Assembly: GCA_046350935.1 (NCBI GenBank)
Contig: JAXLZK010000014.1
Location: forward strand, 15,251-79,250
Length of the DNA stretch: 64,000 bases
Reading direction: 5' to 3'
Origin: Nitrobium sp046350935
GTDB taxonomy: Bacteria > Nitrospirota > Thermodesulfovibrionia > Thermodesulfovibrionales > Dissulfurispiraceae
The notes beneath the pieces are model-generated. The model did no database searches and had not been told where the DNA came from. It was given only the letters and a program-made list of their open reading frames with translations. The position numbers and the translations under genes were made by a program. Numbering within the stretch: position 1 is the stretch's first letter; each line of letters starts with the position of its first letter. Positions 51,370 through 60,067 of the stretch are shown here, piece after piece.

Positions 51370-53616
51370 CTACCCGCACTTCGTAAAGCCGCAACTGTGG
51401 CATATGGCGCAGCCTCCCTCGTGCTCCACCGTGCCGCCGCACTCGGGGCAGGCGCCGATGCGCATCACCTCGTGGTGCTTGGCGCCGCCGCTCCCCGTGC
51501 CGCTCCCGTTGGTGGGATGGGGGTACTTCTCCAATGCTTTTGCGATGGCGTCGGCGCAGGAAAGGATCTTCCCCCCCTCTGTCCAGGAGGTCTGGTGGCA
51601 GGAGATGCCCTTCATCTGCTTCCAGATCTCTTCGGGCTCGACGTTGGAGCGCAGGGCGAGGGAAACGAGCCTGCCGATGGCCTCTGCCTGGCTTGCTGCG
51701 CAGCCGCCCGCTTTCCCGATATTGGTGAAGACTTCGAAAGGCTTTCCGGTTTCATCCTCGTTGACGGTCACATAGAGGTTGCCGCAGCCTGTTTTGAGGA
51801 GGCGCGTCGACCCCTTGATGAGCGCGGGCCTCTTCTTGGGGACCACCTTGCCCTGTACCGGGGCCTCCGTTTTCGGCTTCTCCTCCCTCTTCTCCTCTCC
51901 CTTCGTAGTGGAAAGCACCTGCTCCTCGCGCGAGCCGTCCCGGTATACGGTGACTCCTTTGCAGCCCGTCCGGTACGCAAGCATATAGACGTCCTCCACC
52001 TCTTTCGTGGTTGCGGTCCGGGAGAAGTTCACCGTCTTCGAGACGGCGTTGTCCACATACTTCTGGAAGGCCGCCTGCATCCTGATGTGGTCGATGGGGG
52101 CAATATCGTGGGCGGTGGCGTACAGGGCGCGCATCTCCTCCGGGAACTCGTCAAACCCCGCGAGGGAGCCCGTCTCCGCGATCTTCTCCATCAGCTCCCG
52201 GCTCCAGAGTCCCAGCGCCTTCGCCTCGCTCTCGAAATACGGGTTCACTTCGATGAGCTTCGTTCCCTCCATGACGTTCCTGACGAAGGAGACCGCGAAA
52301 AGGGGCTCGATGCCCGAAGAGCACCCGGCGAGGATGGAGAGGCTGCCCGTGGGGGCGATGGTGGTAACCGTGGCGTTCCGCACCGGCATTTCACCGTTAT
52401 AAACACTGTGCACGTAATTCGTGAAGACGCCCCTCTCTTCGGAGAGAGCGCTGGAGGCGATCCTCCCCTCCGTCTGGATGAAGCTCATCACCTCGGAGGC
52501 GATGCGGATGGCCCTCTCCGAATTATAGGGGATCCCCATCTGGATGAGCATGTCCGCCCATCCCATGACGCCCAGGCCGATCTTCCTGTTGGCCTTCGTC
52601 ATCTCCTCGATCATCTGCAGCGGGTATTTGTTGACGTCGATGACATTATCGAGGAAGTGCACGGCCTTCCAGGTGACTTCCTTCAGCCTCGCCCAGTCCA
52701 CCTCTCCGCCCTTCACCATCCTTGCCAGATTGATGGAGCCGAGATTGCAGGACTCGTACGGCATCAGGGGCTGCTCGCCGCACGGATTGGTGGACTCGAT
52801 CTCCCCGAGAATGGGGGTCGGGTTTGAGGCATTGATCCTGTCGAGGAACACGATGCCCGGCTCCCCGTTCTTCCACGCCTGCTTCACCACGGTATCGAAC
52901 ACGATGCGGGCGCGGACCCGGGAAGAGACCTTCTTCGTCCGCGGATTGACGAGCTCGTATTCCTTGTCCTCCTCCACCGCCCTCATGAAGGGCTCGGTAA
53001 GGCCCACGGAGATGTTGAAGTTGTTGAGCTTCTGGTTGTGGTCCTTGCAGGTGATGAAGTCGAGGATGTCGGGGTGGTCCACCCGCAGGATGCCCATATT
53101 CGCCCCTCTCCGGGTGCCGCCCTGCTTTACGGCCTCGGTCGCGGTATCGAAGACGGTCATGAAAGAGATGGGACCTGAGGAAATGCCCTTGGTGGAGCCG
53201 ACCACGTCTCCTTTGGGTCGCAGCTTCGAAAAGCTGAACCCGGTGCCTCCCCCCGATTTATGGATAATTGCCGCATACTTCACCCCGTCGAAAATGGACT
53301 CCATGGCGTCGTCCACCGGCAGGACAAAACAGGCGGAAAGCTGGCCCAGCTTCCTCCCCGCGTTCATCAGCGTCGGGCTGTTGGGGAGAAAGACGAGCGA
53401 GGTGATCATCTCGTAGAATTCGTCTTCGGTGCTTTTCACCTCGTTTGCGGATTTCCCGTACAGCGCATCGGCAGAGGCGACATGGAACGCCACCCTGCGA
53501 AAGAGCTCCTCAGGTGTCTCAATGACCTTTCCTTCTTCATTTCTCTTCAGATATCTCTTTTCGAGGACGGTAACGGCATTCTGCGACAGACACAAGACCT
53601 TCGACGTTTCTCCCAT
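51370..53616 (-). CDS. nrdJ: Adenosylcobalamin-dependent ribonucleotide reductase, class II
   Basis: Makes deoxyribonucleotides with or without oxygen, using B12 to form the thiyl radical. 748 residues from the ATG at 53616, chosen for its ggaggagg; an upstream in-frame start is poor. Active-site residues are STNPCGEQPLMPYESCNLGSIN (radical Cys, catalytic Glu) and the redox Cys in LSACFVLPVDD. A C-terminal domain ends in a zinc-ribbon-like CPECGG..CAICHSCGFTKCG. Two NrdR-like boxes lie upstream. No cobalamin riboswitch is seen. Confidence 0.95.
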   Translation of the reverse strand: MGETSKVLCLSQNAVTVLEKRYLKRNEEGKVIETPEELFRRVAFHVASADALYGKSANEVKSTEDEFYEMITSLVFLPNSPTLMNAGRKLGQLSACFVLPVDDAMESIFDGVKYAAIIHKSGGGTGFSFSKLRPKGDVVGSTKGISSGPISFMTVFDTATEAVKQGGTRRGANMGILRVDHPDILDFITCKDHNQKLNNFNISVGLTEPFMRAVEEDKEYELVNPRTKKVSSRVRARIVFDTVVKQAWKNGEPGIVFLDRINASNPTPILGEIESTNPCGEQPLMPYESCNLGSINLARMVKGGEVDWARLKEVTWKAVHFLDNVIDVNKYPLQMIEEMTKANRKIGLGVMGWADMLIQMGIPYNSERAIRIASEVMSFIQTEGRIASSALSEERGVFTNYVHSVYNGEMPVRNATVTTIAPTGSLSILAGCSSGIEPLFAVSFVRNVMEGTKLIEVNPYFESEAKALGLWSRELMEKIAETGSLAGFDEFPEEMRALYATAHDIAPIDHIRMQAAFQKYVDNAVSKTVNFSRTATTKEVEDVYMLAYRTGCKGVTVYRDGSREEQVLSTTKGEEKREEKPKTEAPVQGKVVPKKRPALIKGSTRLLKTGCGNLYVTVNEDETGKPFEVFTNIGKAGGCAASQAEAIGRLVSLALRSNVEPEEIWKQMKGISCHQTSWTEGGKILSCADAIAKALEKYPHPTNGSGTGSGGAKHHEVMRIGACPECGGTVEHEGGCAICHSCGFTKCG

Positions 53617-53666
53617 GAAACCTCCTCCGTTCGGACTTTTCAACATGTTCTTGACAGTTCGAGAAG

Positions 53667-53714
53667 CAACTCTATGTTGTGCCGTACCAGAGATTAAACC
53701 ACAAGATCTGGTGC
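53667..53714 (-). promoter_or_regulatory. Two NrdR-like boxes upstream of nrdJ
   Basis: Box 1 CAACTCTATGTTGTGC (53667-53682) and box 2 CCACAAGATCTGGTGC (53699-53714) each match about 11 of 16 positions of the NrdR consensus ACACWATATATWGTGT. They start exactly 32 bp apart, three helical turns, the spacing at which NrdR tandem boxes work. Confidence 0.6.
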
Positions 53715-53822
53715 AAGTCAAGGACAAAATAGGTTTTTTATAATATTCTGTTTTCTAACAGGTTTTGCTGTGAAATGGCGGTGAATGGATTGTGAAAAAG
53801 TCTTTCCCGCTGCGTTTTCCCG

Positions 53823-53847
53823 AAAAAAAAGGAGTTTCGGCTCCTTT
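53823..53847 (-). terminator. Minus-strand intrinsic terminator upstream of nrdJ
   Basis: Stem AAAGGAG / CTCCTTT with a 6-base loop, followed on the minus strand by eight T. No leftward gene ends here, so it may stop antisense or read-through transcripts from the tgt side, or end a small RNA. Confidence 0.55.
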
Positions 53848-54011
53848 GTCCCTTCCTCCCCCCGCTGCTATGATTGAGAGAGGGGGGCACGCCAATCTTT
53901 CCATTGCAGATTTCGGAGGTATGAGGTACCATAAACGGTCCTTCCGATGGAGGCCGCACAGCGGGCGGAATCTCCTTTTCCGCCCGGGACTCTGAAAGCA
54001 AAAGGGGTACC

Positions 54012-55142
54012 ATGCATTTTTCTCTGCGCTCCGTACAAGACGCGTGCCGGACAGGGGTCATCGGGACGTCCCGCGGAAACATCCACACCCCCGCCTTCAT
54101 GCCGGTGGGCACGCAGGGCACGGTGAAAGCCATGTCCTCCGAGGAGCTGAAGGAGATGGGGGCGGAAATCATACTCAGCAACACCTATCACCTCTATCTC
54201 AGGCCGGGGCATGAAATAATCAGCCGGCTGGGAGGGCTCCACTCCTTCATCCACTGGGAGAGGCCTATCCTCACCGACAGCGGCGGTTTTCAGGTGTTCA
54301 GCCTCTCCTCCCTCCGGAAGATACGGGAGGAGGGCGTCGAGTTCAGGTCGCATATCGACGGCTCCCTGCATCTCCTCGGACCCGAAAAGGCGATGGAGAT
54401 CCAGGTCCTGCTTGGCTCCGACATCGCAATGGCCTTCGACGAATGCACCCCGTACCCCGCGGAATACGACTACGCCGTCTCCTCCCTCGAGCTGACCACC
54501 CGGTGGGCGAGGCGGTGCAAGGAGTATATGGTGCAGCACGCTTCAGCCTCCGGTGTGCGACCGGGCGCGCCGGCTCTCTTCGGCATCGTCCAGGGCGGCA
54601 TGTACAAGGACCTGCGGAAGAGGAGCCTGGAGGAGCTTGTCGGGATCGGGTTCGACGGGTATGCGGCGGGGGGGCTGAGCGTGGGAGAGTCGAAGGAGGA
54701 GATGTACGGGATCATCGCGCAGCTCGCACCGCTCATGCCCGCAGACCGGCCGCGCTACCTCATGGGGGTGGGGGACCTGAACGACATGCTCGTCGCCGTA
54801 GAGCACGGTTTCGACATGTTCGACTGCGTCATGCCCACGCGGAATGCGCGGAACGGCACCCTCTTCACCAGCGAGGGGAGGATCAGCATCAAGAGAACTG
54901 AATACAAGTCAGACCCGGCCCCCCTCGATCCGGGCTGCGACTGCTACACCTGCAGGAACTATTCGCGGGCGTATCTGCGCCACCTCTTCCTCGCGAAGGA
55001 AATCCTCTCCATGCGGCTGAATACGCTCCATAACCTTCATTTTTACCTCGCCTTCTTCAGAAAGATGCGGGAGGCGATCGAAGACGGCGCGTTCCGCCGC
55101 TTCAAGAGGCACTGGGAGGGGGTCTTTGGACAGGGCGACTGA
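54012..55142 (+). CDS. tgt: Queuine/preQ1 tRNA-ribosyltransferase
   Basis: Swaps guanine for preQ1 at position 34 of GUN-anticodon tRNAs. 376 residues. The catalytic acid is in PILTDSGGFQVFSL, the nucleophile in HGFDMFDCVMPTRNARNG, and the zinc site is C-x-C-x2-C (DCYTCRNYSRAYLRHLF) plus a late His. PALFGIVQGGMYKDLRKRS is the substrate loop. Single copy, overlapping the next gene by 17 bp. Confidence 0.96.
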   Translation: MHFSLRSVQDACRTGVIGTSRGNIHTPAFMPVGTQGTVKAMSSEELKEMGAEIILSNTYHLYLRPGHEIISRLGGLHSFIHWERPILTDSGGFQVFSLSSLRKIREEGVEFRSHIDGSLHLLGPEKAMEIQVLLGSDIAMAFDECTPYPAEYDYAVSSLELTTRWARRCKEYMVQHASASGVRPGAPALFGIVQGGMYKDLRKRSLEELVGIGFDGYAAGGLSVGESKEEMYGIIAQLAPLMPADRPRYLMGVGDLNDMLVAVEHGFDMFDCVMPTRNARNGTLFTSEGRISIKRTEYKSDPAPLDPGCDCYTCRNYSRAYLRHLFLAKEILSMRLNTLHNLHFYLAFFRKMREAIEDGAFRRFKRHWEGVFGQGD

Positions 55143-55995
55143 AATAAGGAAGGTCCTGCTTCTCACGCTTTTTCTGAACCTCGTCGTATCGGGAGCGAAG
55201 ATAGCGTACGGCTACCGGACCCGCTCCGTGGCCATCTCCTCGGACGGCTTCCACTCACTCTTCGACGCGGTTTCCAACATTGCGGGGCTGGCGGGCATCT
55301 ACCTCTCCTCCCATCCCCCCGATGAGACGCATCCCTACGGACACCGGAAGTACGAGACGGTGCTCACCATCTTCGTCGGGGTGCTTATGTTCGCCACCTG
55401 CTTCGAGATCCTGAAAAACGTGTACGCTTCCTTTCAGGGGAGGTATGCGGCAGCCGTCAGCACGGAGAGCTTTCTCGTCATGCTCGTCACTCTGCTGGTC
55501 AACCTGTGCGTCGTCACCTACGAGAGGCGGGCGGGACAGCGGCTCGGCAGCGAATTTCTCGTCGCCGACGCGCTGCATACGGGCAGCGATGTGATCGTCA
55601 CTCTCGGCGTCCTCGTTGGCCTCGTCTTTATCAGGCTGGGGTTCCCCCTGGCGGACCCCCTTGTCGGCATCGCCGTGGGGCTGTTCATCGCAAAAACAGG
55701 GGTCTCCATCATCAGGGAATCCACCGAGACCCTGGTGGACAGGACCCAGGCGGACACCTCCGCCATCCGGGAGGCGGCATGCAGCGTCCCGGGGGTGGTG
55801 GAGTGCCACGACATCAGGACGCGGGGTCCGAAAAACTACGTCTTCGTGGACCTCCACGTTCTTGTGCCCCCCTCCCTCTCGGTAGAGGATGCCCACAGGA
55901 TTGCGGATACGGTGGAGGAGGAGATCAGGGGCAGGCTCCCCGAAGTGGTGGACGTGGTGGTCCATATCGAGCCGTCTCCCCGGGGCCGTGTATAG
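55126..55995 (+). CDS. Cation diffusion facilitator family transporter
   Basis: Inner-membrane divalent-metal/proton antiporter of the CDF family. 289 residues: six membrane helices and a C-terminal cytoplasmic ferredoxin-like domain. The metal-site residues of helices II and V are in SSDGFHSLFDAVSN and VADALHTGSDVIVT. The C-terminal domain has HDIRTRGPKNYVFVDLHV. TTG start at 55126, inside the end of tgt, with gggaggggg ahead. Metal specificity (Fe, Zn, Mn or Co) cannot be told from sequence. Confidence 0.9.
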   Translation: MDRATEIRKVLLLTLFLNLVVSGAKIAYGYRTRSVAISSDGFHSLFDAVSNIAGLAGIYLSSHPPDETHPYGHRKYETVLTIFVGVLMFATCFEILKNVYASFQGRYAAAVSTESFLVMLVTLLVNLCVVTYERRAGQRLGSEFLVADALHTGSDVIVTLGVLVGLVFIRLGFPLADPLVGIAVGLFIAKTGVSIIRESTETLVDRTQADTSAIREAACSVPGVVECHDIRTRGPKNYVFVDLHVLVPPSLSVEDAHRIADTVEEEIRGRLPEVVDVVVHIEPSPRGRV

Positions 55996-56078
55996 CTAAG
56001 CTTTTCAAAGCTATGGTAGAATAAAAATCGATCAAATGTAGTGATCATCCTCTAACGACGACAATGAGGCCTGATAGT

Positions 56079-56164
56079 GCCGGTGTGGTGGAATGGCAGA
56101 CGCGACGGACTCAAAATCCGTTTTGGGCAACCAAGTGAGAGTTCGAGTCTCTCCACCGGCACCA
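56079..56164 (+). tRNA. tRNA-Leu (anticodon CAA)
   Basis: Acceptor stem GCCGGTG / CACCGGC, anticodon loop CTCAAAA giving CAA, a long variable arm (class II tRNA), T-arm with GTTCGAGTC, and an encoded CCA end at 56162-56164. A T run follows. It marks the left edge of the restriction island, a common integration site. Confidence 0.95.
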
Positions 56165-56265
56165 CTTTTTTCAAGGAGTTACACGTCCCAACTCAAGAGC
56201 TGCCAACTTCCTCGGTGACTACAAAGTAACTACATAGCCGAAAGAAGGGGGATACACATTCTTGC

Positions 56266-56290
56266 TGAATTAAGTATGCTGTCCCAGGAA
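56266..56290. repeat. 25-bp dispersed repeat (AGTATGCTGTCCC type), copy 1
   Basis: TGAATTAAGTATGCTGTCCC and five more bases; 22 of 25 match the copy at 61343-61368. The ggggacagc..acataattca type of sequence recurs in many genomes near REP-like or transposon remnants (recollection, not checked here). Confidence 0.6.
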
Positions 56291-56295
56291 CTTTC

Positions 56296-59013
56296 TCATT
56301 CATCCTTATGTTTCCTGAAAGTAGCGACCAACCCGGCAAAAGTAGCGGGCGTATACTTCTCAAAGTCCTCTTCATCAACAAAGACAAAGTCGAACGCCAA
56401 CTTTTTCCGGCTCTGATTGATGTCTGCACACCATTGCTTCAATCGCCGGATTTTCAGGGGTGCGTCGAAATCGTCGGCGCCCTTCGTTTCCACAATAAAC
56501 ATCGTGCCGTCGCCTGTCTTTACGATAAAATCGGGATAATAGTTCGAAATGTTTCCGTCCGCGTTGACATAATCCAGGTTGAAATGCACGGCAAAGTAGT
56601 TCTTGGCATATGCAATCACATCCGGGCATTTCTCAAGGAATGAAGCAAATAACAGTTCAAGGGTGCTGTCACCGATGATCTTGTTGAAAATACTCTTCTG
56701 CGGAACCAGAAATCCCTGATCTTTTACGACAAACGGCCTCATCTGCCTCAGCTTGATGTAATCGCGTATTTCAGCGCTTCCCTTGTCCTGCACCGTCAGA
56801 TCGTTGATCTTTTTCCTGAATGTCTCGACAACTGTTTTGCAGGCCTGCAGCTCGGACAGGTTTCGCAGCGTGTTCAGGTCATCAATTTCCACCGGTCTGT
56901 CAAAAAGATGCTCTGCCACAAATTCTTTTACCTTGCCGTAAAGCACATCATACCCGCTGACAAGACGCAGATCCTTCATGACAACCTGGGTGAAGTACCC
57001 GATAACGCTCCGGTAGTCCGTAACAGCTCCTGAATCGAGATAGGTGGTATGGTTGATCTCACCTGTCGTTATGTCCTTGAATACGATCTCCCTTTTTTCC
57101 TCTTCGGTGAATTGCCGGTATTCGACTTTCCTGGTATCGAATCGCCCGGGATCGAGTTCTTCAAGATTCTTGTATTCACGATACGTTCGCGGGGTCAGCA
57201 GCGGGATTTCCATATCCAGCTTGTCCATGTCCTTCCGGGAATTCTGAGCATCCACTTCGATAATAATAGGGGTCTTCGGCGCAGTCCCTGCTCCCATCGG
57301 TCTCCTTTCGAGTTCGACCCCTTCGCTCTGGATGGATTCCACAAAATCCATAAAAGCATCCGTACCTACGACACTGACATATTCTGTCGTGTCCGTGCCG
57401 GGATACATGCGGCGCAGCCCCCTGCCAAGCGTCTGTTCGGGGAGGATATTGCTCTTTGCGGCATAGGCGCGCAGGCCGACAATAGTCGTAACATTGCGGA
57501 CATCCCACCCCTCTTTCAGCATAAGGACCGAGACGATCACTTTATACGGACTCTCCCAACTGTCGATCCGGTTGGAAGCCTTGCGCAGCTTTTCGAGTTC
57601 TTCCCTGTCCTTCTTTGAATCCGCCTCCGATATTTCACCGTTGTTCTTCGTATGGATCACCAGGATCGCGTCCTTGAACTCCGGGTAGGCGCTTTCGAGG
57701 TATGCCGCTACATCATCACAGTTTTTTGTGTCATCGGTCATGATGAAGAGCACGGCCTTCTTGCCGAGCTTTTCATGCTCTGCGTAAGCTTTGCGCCACT
57801 CTTCAATACCGAGCGCGATATAATCGGCATATTTCTCGGTATATCGTGAGCTCTGCCTTTCCCCCAGCTTTGCCCGGCTGGCGGAGTCCGGCAGCACCGG
57901 ATGCTTGACCACATTTTGGATAACCGCCTCCACCAGCGGATAGTCACAGACGGTCTGAACAAATATCGCTCCGTTGTTATGCTTCGGCGTCGCCGTCACA
58001 TCCACCTGCAACGAAAGGAAATGGTCTTTCTGCTTCAGTCGGTTGTGGATATCTTCAATGGACTTGAACCACGCCAGACGGCTGTCATGGATATGGTGCG
58101 CTTCATCGTTGATCACCACCAGTTCGTCAATCTCACGGACGATAACGCCGAGATCGATCTTCGAATCGTTTGTCTTGCCTGTGGGCCTCTTGCCGAGGAA
58201 ATAATCTTCAAGGTTCTCGTCGTCAAAACTCGGTTCGATCTCATTGCCTGCATAGACGCGATGAATATTGGTCAGAAAGAGATTGCCCGTCCTTCGGACA
58301 ATCGAAACATCATCCTGGATATGCAGGGTAAGCTGGAAATCATCCTGCCAGTTACGGCCCTCGTAGCCGTTATCAGGGAGCAGCGGGTCGCTGAAGAATA
58401 TTTTCAGCCCGTCGAAATCGGTACGCAGACGGTCCAGGACGATAATATTGGGCGCGATCACCAGGAAGTTCGTTGAAAGCTTTGACTCAGGCTCATAGAG
58501 CTTATGGAAATAACACCAGGTAATGATAAGGCTCATGACCTTTGTCTTGCCGCTTCCGGTCGCCATTTTCACCACAAGGCGCAGCCATTCCTCATCGAAC
58601 ATACCGGCGGAAACCGCGCCGGAAGAATCGAAGCGTATGAGATCGTACTTGTCTTTGACTTCGACGACCTCGTAGAGATACATGATCGTTTCTATGGCCT
58701 CGCGCTGGGCGAAATAGTATCTGAAAGCACACCCCCCCATTTCCCCCTTACCAATGGGGGATTGAGGGGGGTGCGGGGTGATATGCTCATTCTTGAACCA
58801 CCAGGTGAGAAGAGCCCTGCTTGTCGCGCTCGCGCCCTCATACTGCGCATCACGCCAGGCGCAGACATCCTGCCTGATCTTGTGGACCAAGGGCGGAAGA
58901 AGCTTTTCATAACTGGTCTCCCGCAGCGTTTCATCAGCCGGGAACCACCTGTACGCGGGATTGAGTATTTCGTGGGGCGATGTCGGGAAATCAGGATGGA
59001 TTGCCACGTGCAA
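56296..59013 (-). CDS. res: Type III restriction enzyme Res subunit
   Basis: Helicase-nuclease subunit that, with Mod, translocates and cuts unmethylated DNA. 905 residues. Superfamily 2 motor: Walker A MATGSGKTKVM (about 151-157), DEAH box VINDEAHHIHD, motif III VDVTATPK, and QTLGRGLRRMYPG (motif VI). The C-terminal nuclease has the PD-(D/E)xK set: PD in YYPDFIVKTG and E-x-K in FIVETKG. Residues about 79-95 are encoded by a palindromic repeat that kept the frame. Mod lies 2.5 kb upstream, with several other genes between. Confidence 0.93.
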   Translation of the reverse strand: MHVAIHPDFPTSPHEILNPAYRWFPADETLRETSYEKLLPPLVHKIRQDVCAWRDAQYEGASATSRALLTWWFKNEHITPHPPQSPIGKGEMGGCAFRYYFAQREAIETIMYLYEVVEVKDKYDLIRFDSSGAVSAGMFDEEWLRLVVKMATGSGKTKVMSLIITWCYFHKLYEPESKLSTNFLVIAPNIIVLDRLRTDFDGLKIFFSDPLLPDNGYEGRNWQDDFQLTLHIQDDVSIVRRTGNLFLTNIHRVYAGNEIEPSFDDENLEDYFLGKRPTGKTNDSKIDLGVIVREIDELVVINDEAHHIHDSRLAWFKSIEDIHNRLKQKDHFLSLQVDVTATPKHNNGAIFVQTVCDYPLVEAVIQNVVKHPVLPDSASRAKLGERQSSRYTEKYADYIALGIEEWRKAYAEHEKLGKKAVLFIMTDDTKNCDDVAAYLESAYPEFKDAILVIHTKNNGEISEADSKKDREELEKLRKASNRIDSWESPYKVIVSVLMLKEGWDVRNVTTIVGLRAYAAKSNILPEQTLGRGLRRMYPGTDTTEYVSVVGTDAFMDFVESIQSEGVELERRPMGAGTAPKTPIIIEVDAQNSRKDMDKLDMEIPLLTPRTYREYKNLEELDPGRFDTRKVEYRQFTEEEKREIVFKDITTGEINHTTYLDSGAVTDYRSVIGYFTQVVMKDLRLVSGYDVLYGKVKEFVAEHLFDRPVEIDDLNTLRNLSELQACKTVVETFRKKINDLTVQDKGSAEIRDYIKLRQMRPFVVKDQGFLVPQKSIFNKIIGDSTLELLFASFLEKCPDVIAYAKNYFAVHFNLDYVNADGNISNYYPDFIVKTGDGTMFIVETKGADDFDAPLKIRRLKQWCADINQSRKKLAFDFVFVDEEDFEKYTPATFAGLVATFRKHKDE
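58729..58780. repeat. Palindromic repeat inserted in frame inside res
   Basis: The segment cccccccatttcccccttac..aatgggggattgaggggggtg forms imperfect GC-rich dyads, unlike the surrounding sequence, and encodes HPPQSPIGKGEMGG. It lies between the N-terminal domain and the helicase core, and the frame stays open. Confidence 0.65.
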
Positions 59014-59419
59014 ACTCCATTATATGATTCGTGAAAACAATAAGATCATCGAGATGATGCTCAATAACATCCACCATAATCCTTATATCCATCTCCTGAT
59101 ACTCATGGACCATAATGTTGCGGAATCCGACCATGCCTTTCAATTTATCAGCAAGATCAGCGGGGATAATTTTTGATTGAGCCAGTATTTCAAAACTATC
59201 CTTGCTTTCTTTCGGCAATCCGAGTTTTCCTTTTCGAATAATGTGATTTGCCAAGTCGATTGCCTGTTCGGCTGCCCGCTGGAGATTGATTGCGATGGCG
59301 TCCTGTTTCATGTAGTCCTCCTCAAAAGGCAGCTTCGAAGGCATGGCATAGTAGAGGCGGATTTGCTTTATGCAACGTTCGATACTCTCTTTTTTATTCA
59401 AAACCACGTCCATCGTCAT
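58991..59419 (-). CDS. hepT: HepT-like toxin (DUF86, HEPN RNase)
   Basis: 142-residue HEPN-fold RNase toxin. The catalytic motif R-x4-H-x-Y is Arg100, His105, Tyr107 (RNIMVHEY); the Tyr is the residue modified by the partner in the studied HepT/MntA pairs. The ATG overlaps the mntA stop by 4 bp. Its end overlaps the start of res by 23 bp, so the toxin is wired into the restriction operon. Confidence 0.88.
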   Translation of the reverse strand: MTMDVVLNKKESIERCIKQIRLYYAMPSKLPFEEDYMKQDAIAINLQRAAEQAIDLANHIIRKGKLGLPKESKDSFEILAQSKIIPADLADKLKGMVGFRNIMVHEYQEMDIRIMVDVIEHHLDDLIVFTNHIMEFARGNPS

Positions 59420-59823
59420 CGCAGTATCCTTCCGGTTTCCAGTATGTCTTCCAGAATGGCCGCTCTCTCTTCGCTCAACTTCTGGTAAGAGGACAGGACC
59501 TGCATCTCGAAAGTATCGACAGCATAGTCGTTCAGCTTATAAATAATTCTGCCCTCCTGTATGATTTCGTTCTGGAAAACAGTATTTACCATCCTGAGAT
59601 TAATCAGGTCCACGGTCCTTTTCAGAGCATCTTCGAGAGCAAACCGGCATTCGCTCATCGCCAGATTTTTCACTGTCCTGGCTTTACCGGGAGAAAAGAG
59701 AAGGGCAATATCCACGTCACTCTCCTTGTGTTCATCAGGAGTCAGATAGGTGCCAAAGAGGTAAATCGCTTCAACATCCGGATAAAAGCTCAGTATGGTT
59801 TTTACTATCGCTTCACTGCTCAT
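59416..59823 (-). CDS. mntA: MntA-like nucleotidyltransferase antitoxin
   Basis: 135-residue minimal nucleotidyltransferase that neutralises HepT by adding AMP groups. The active-site motif is G24-T25-x10-D36-x-D38 (FGTYLTPDEHKESDVDIALL). The usual Ser after Gly is Thr here; both catalytic Asp remain. It follows a small ORF that shares its last residues with Mod; that ORF's stop overlaps the mntA ATG. Confidence 0.88.
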   Translation of the reverse strand: MSSEAIVKTILSFYPDVEAIYLFGTYLTPDEHKESDVDIALLFSPGKARTVKNLAMSECRFALEDALKRTVDLINLRMVNTVFQNEIIQEGRIIYKLNDYAVDTFEMQVLSSYQKLSEERAAILEDILETGRILR

Positions 59824-59960
59824 ACACTCACCTCTATTATCTTCATTGTATCATTACCGAAGATATCGACGACCTTGACGGCGATGTATGCCTCCACTTC
59901 TCTTCGACTTCGCCGGGGATACAACAGACTCATTAGATCATCATATTTATACATTTTCAT
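59820..59960 (-). pseudogene. Small ORF ending in a duplicate of the Mod C-terminus
   Basis: 46 codons (MKMYKYDDLMSLLYPRRSRR..). The last 20 or so codons read AVKVVDIFGNDTMKIIEVSV against AVKVVDIFGNDTMKIVEITV at the end of Mod, and 47 bases of DNA are identical to 61493-61539. It looks like the 3' stub of a second mod-type gene, or of a related gene, left by recombination. Its stop overlaps the mntA start, so it may still be translated as a leader. Confidence 0.6.
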
Positions 59961-60067
59961 TATTAATGCAACAAGGCTCCATTTTTTGTTATACTAGAAT
60001 CAAGCTTTACAGTGTAAAGCTGCCGGCATTTCTAAGGGTTGTTGGCCCCAAAATAACAGCCCTTCCC

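Noticed and set aside
53617..54011. Cobalamin riboswitch before nrdJ
   Set aside because: I looked for the B12-box and long conserved leader but found neither; only NrdR-like boxes and a hairpin are visible.
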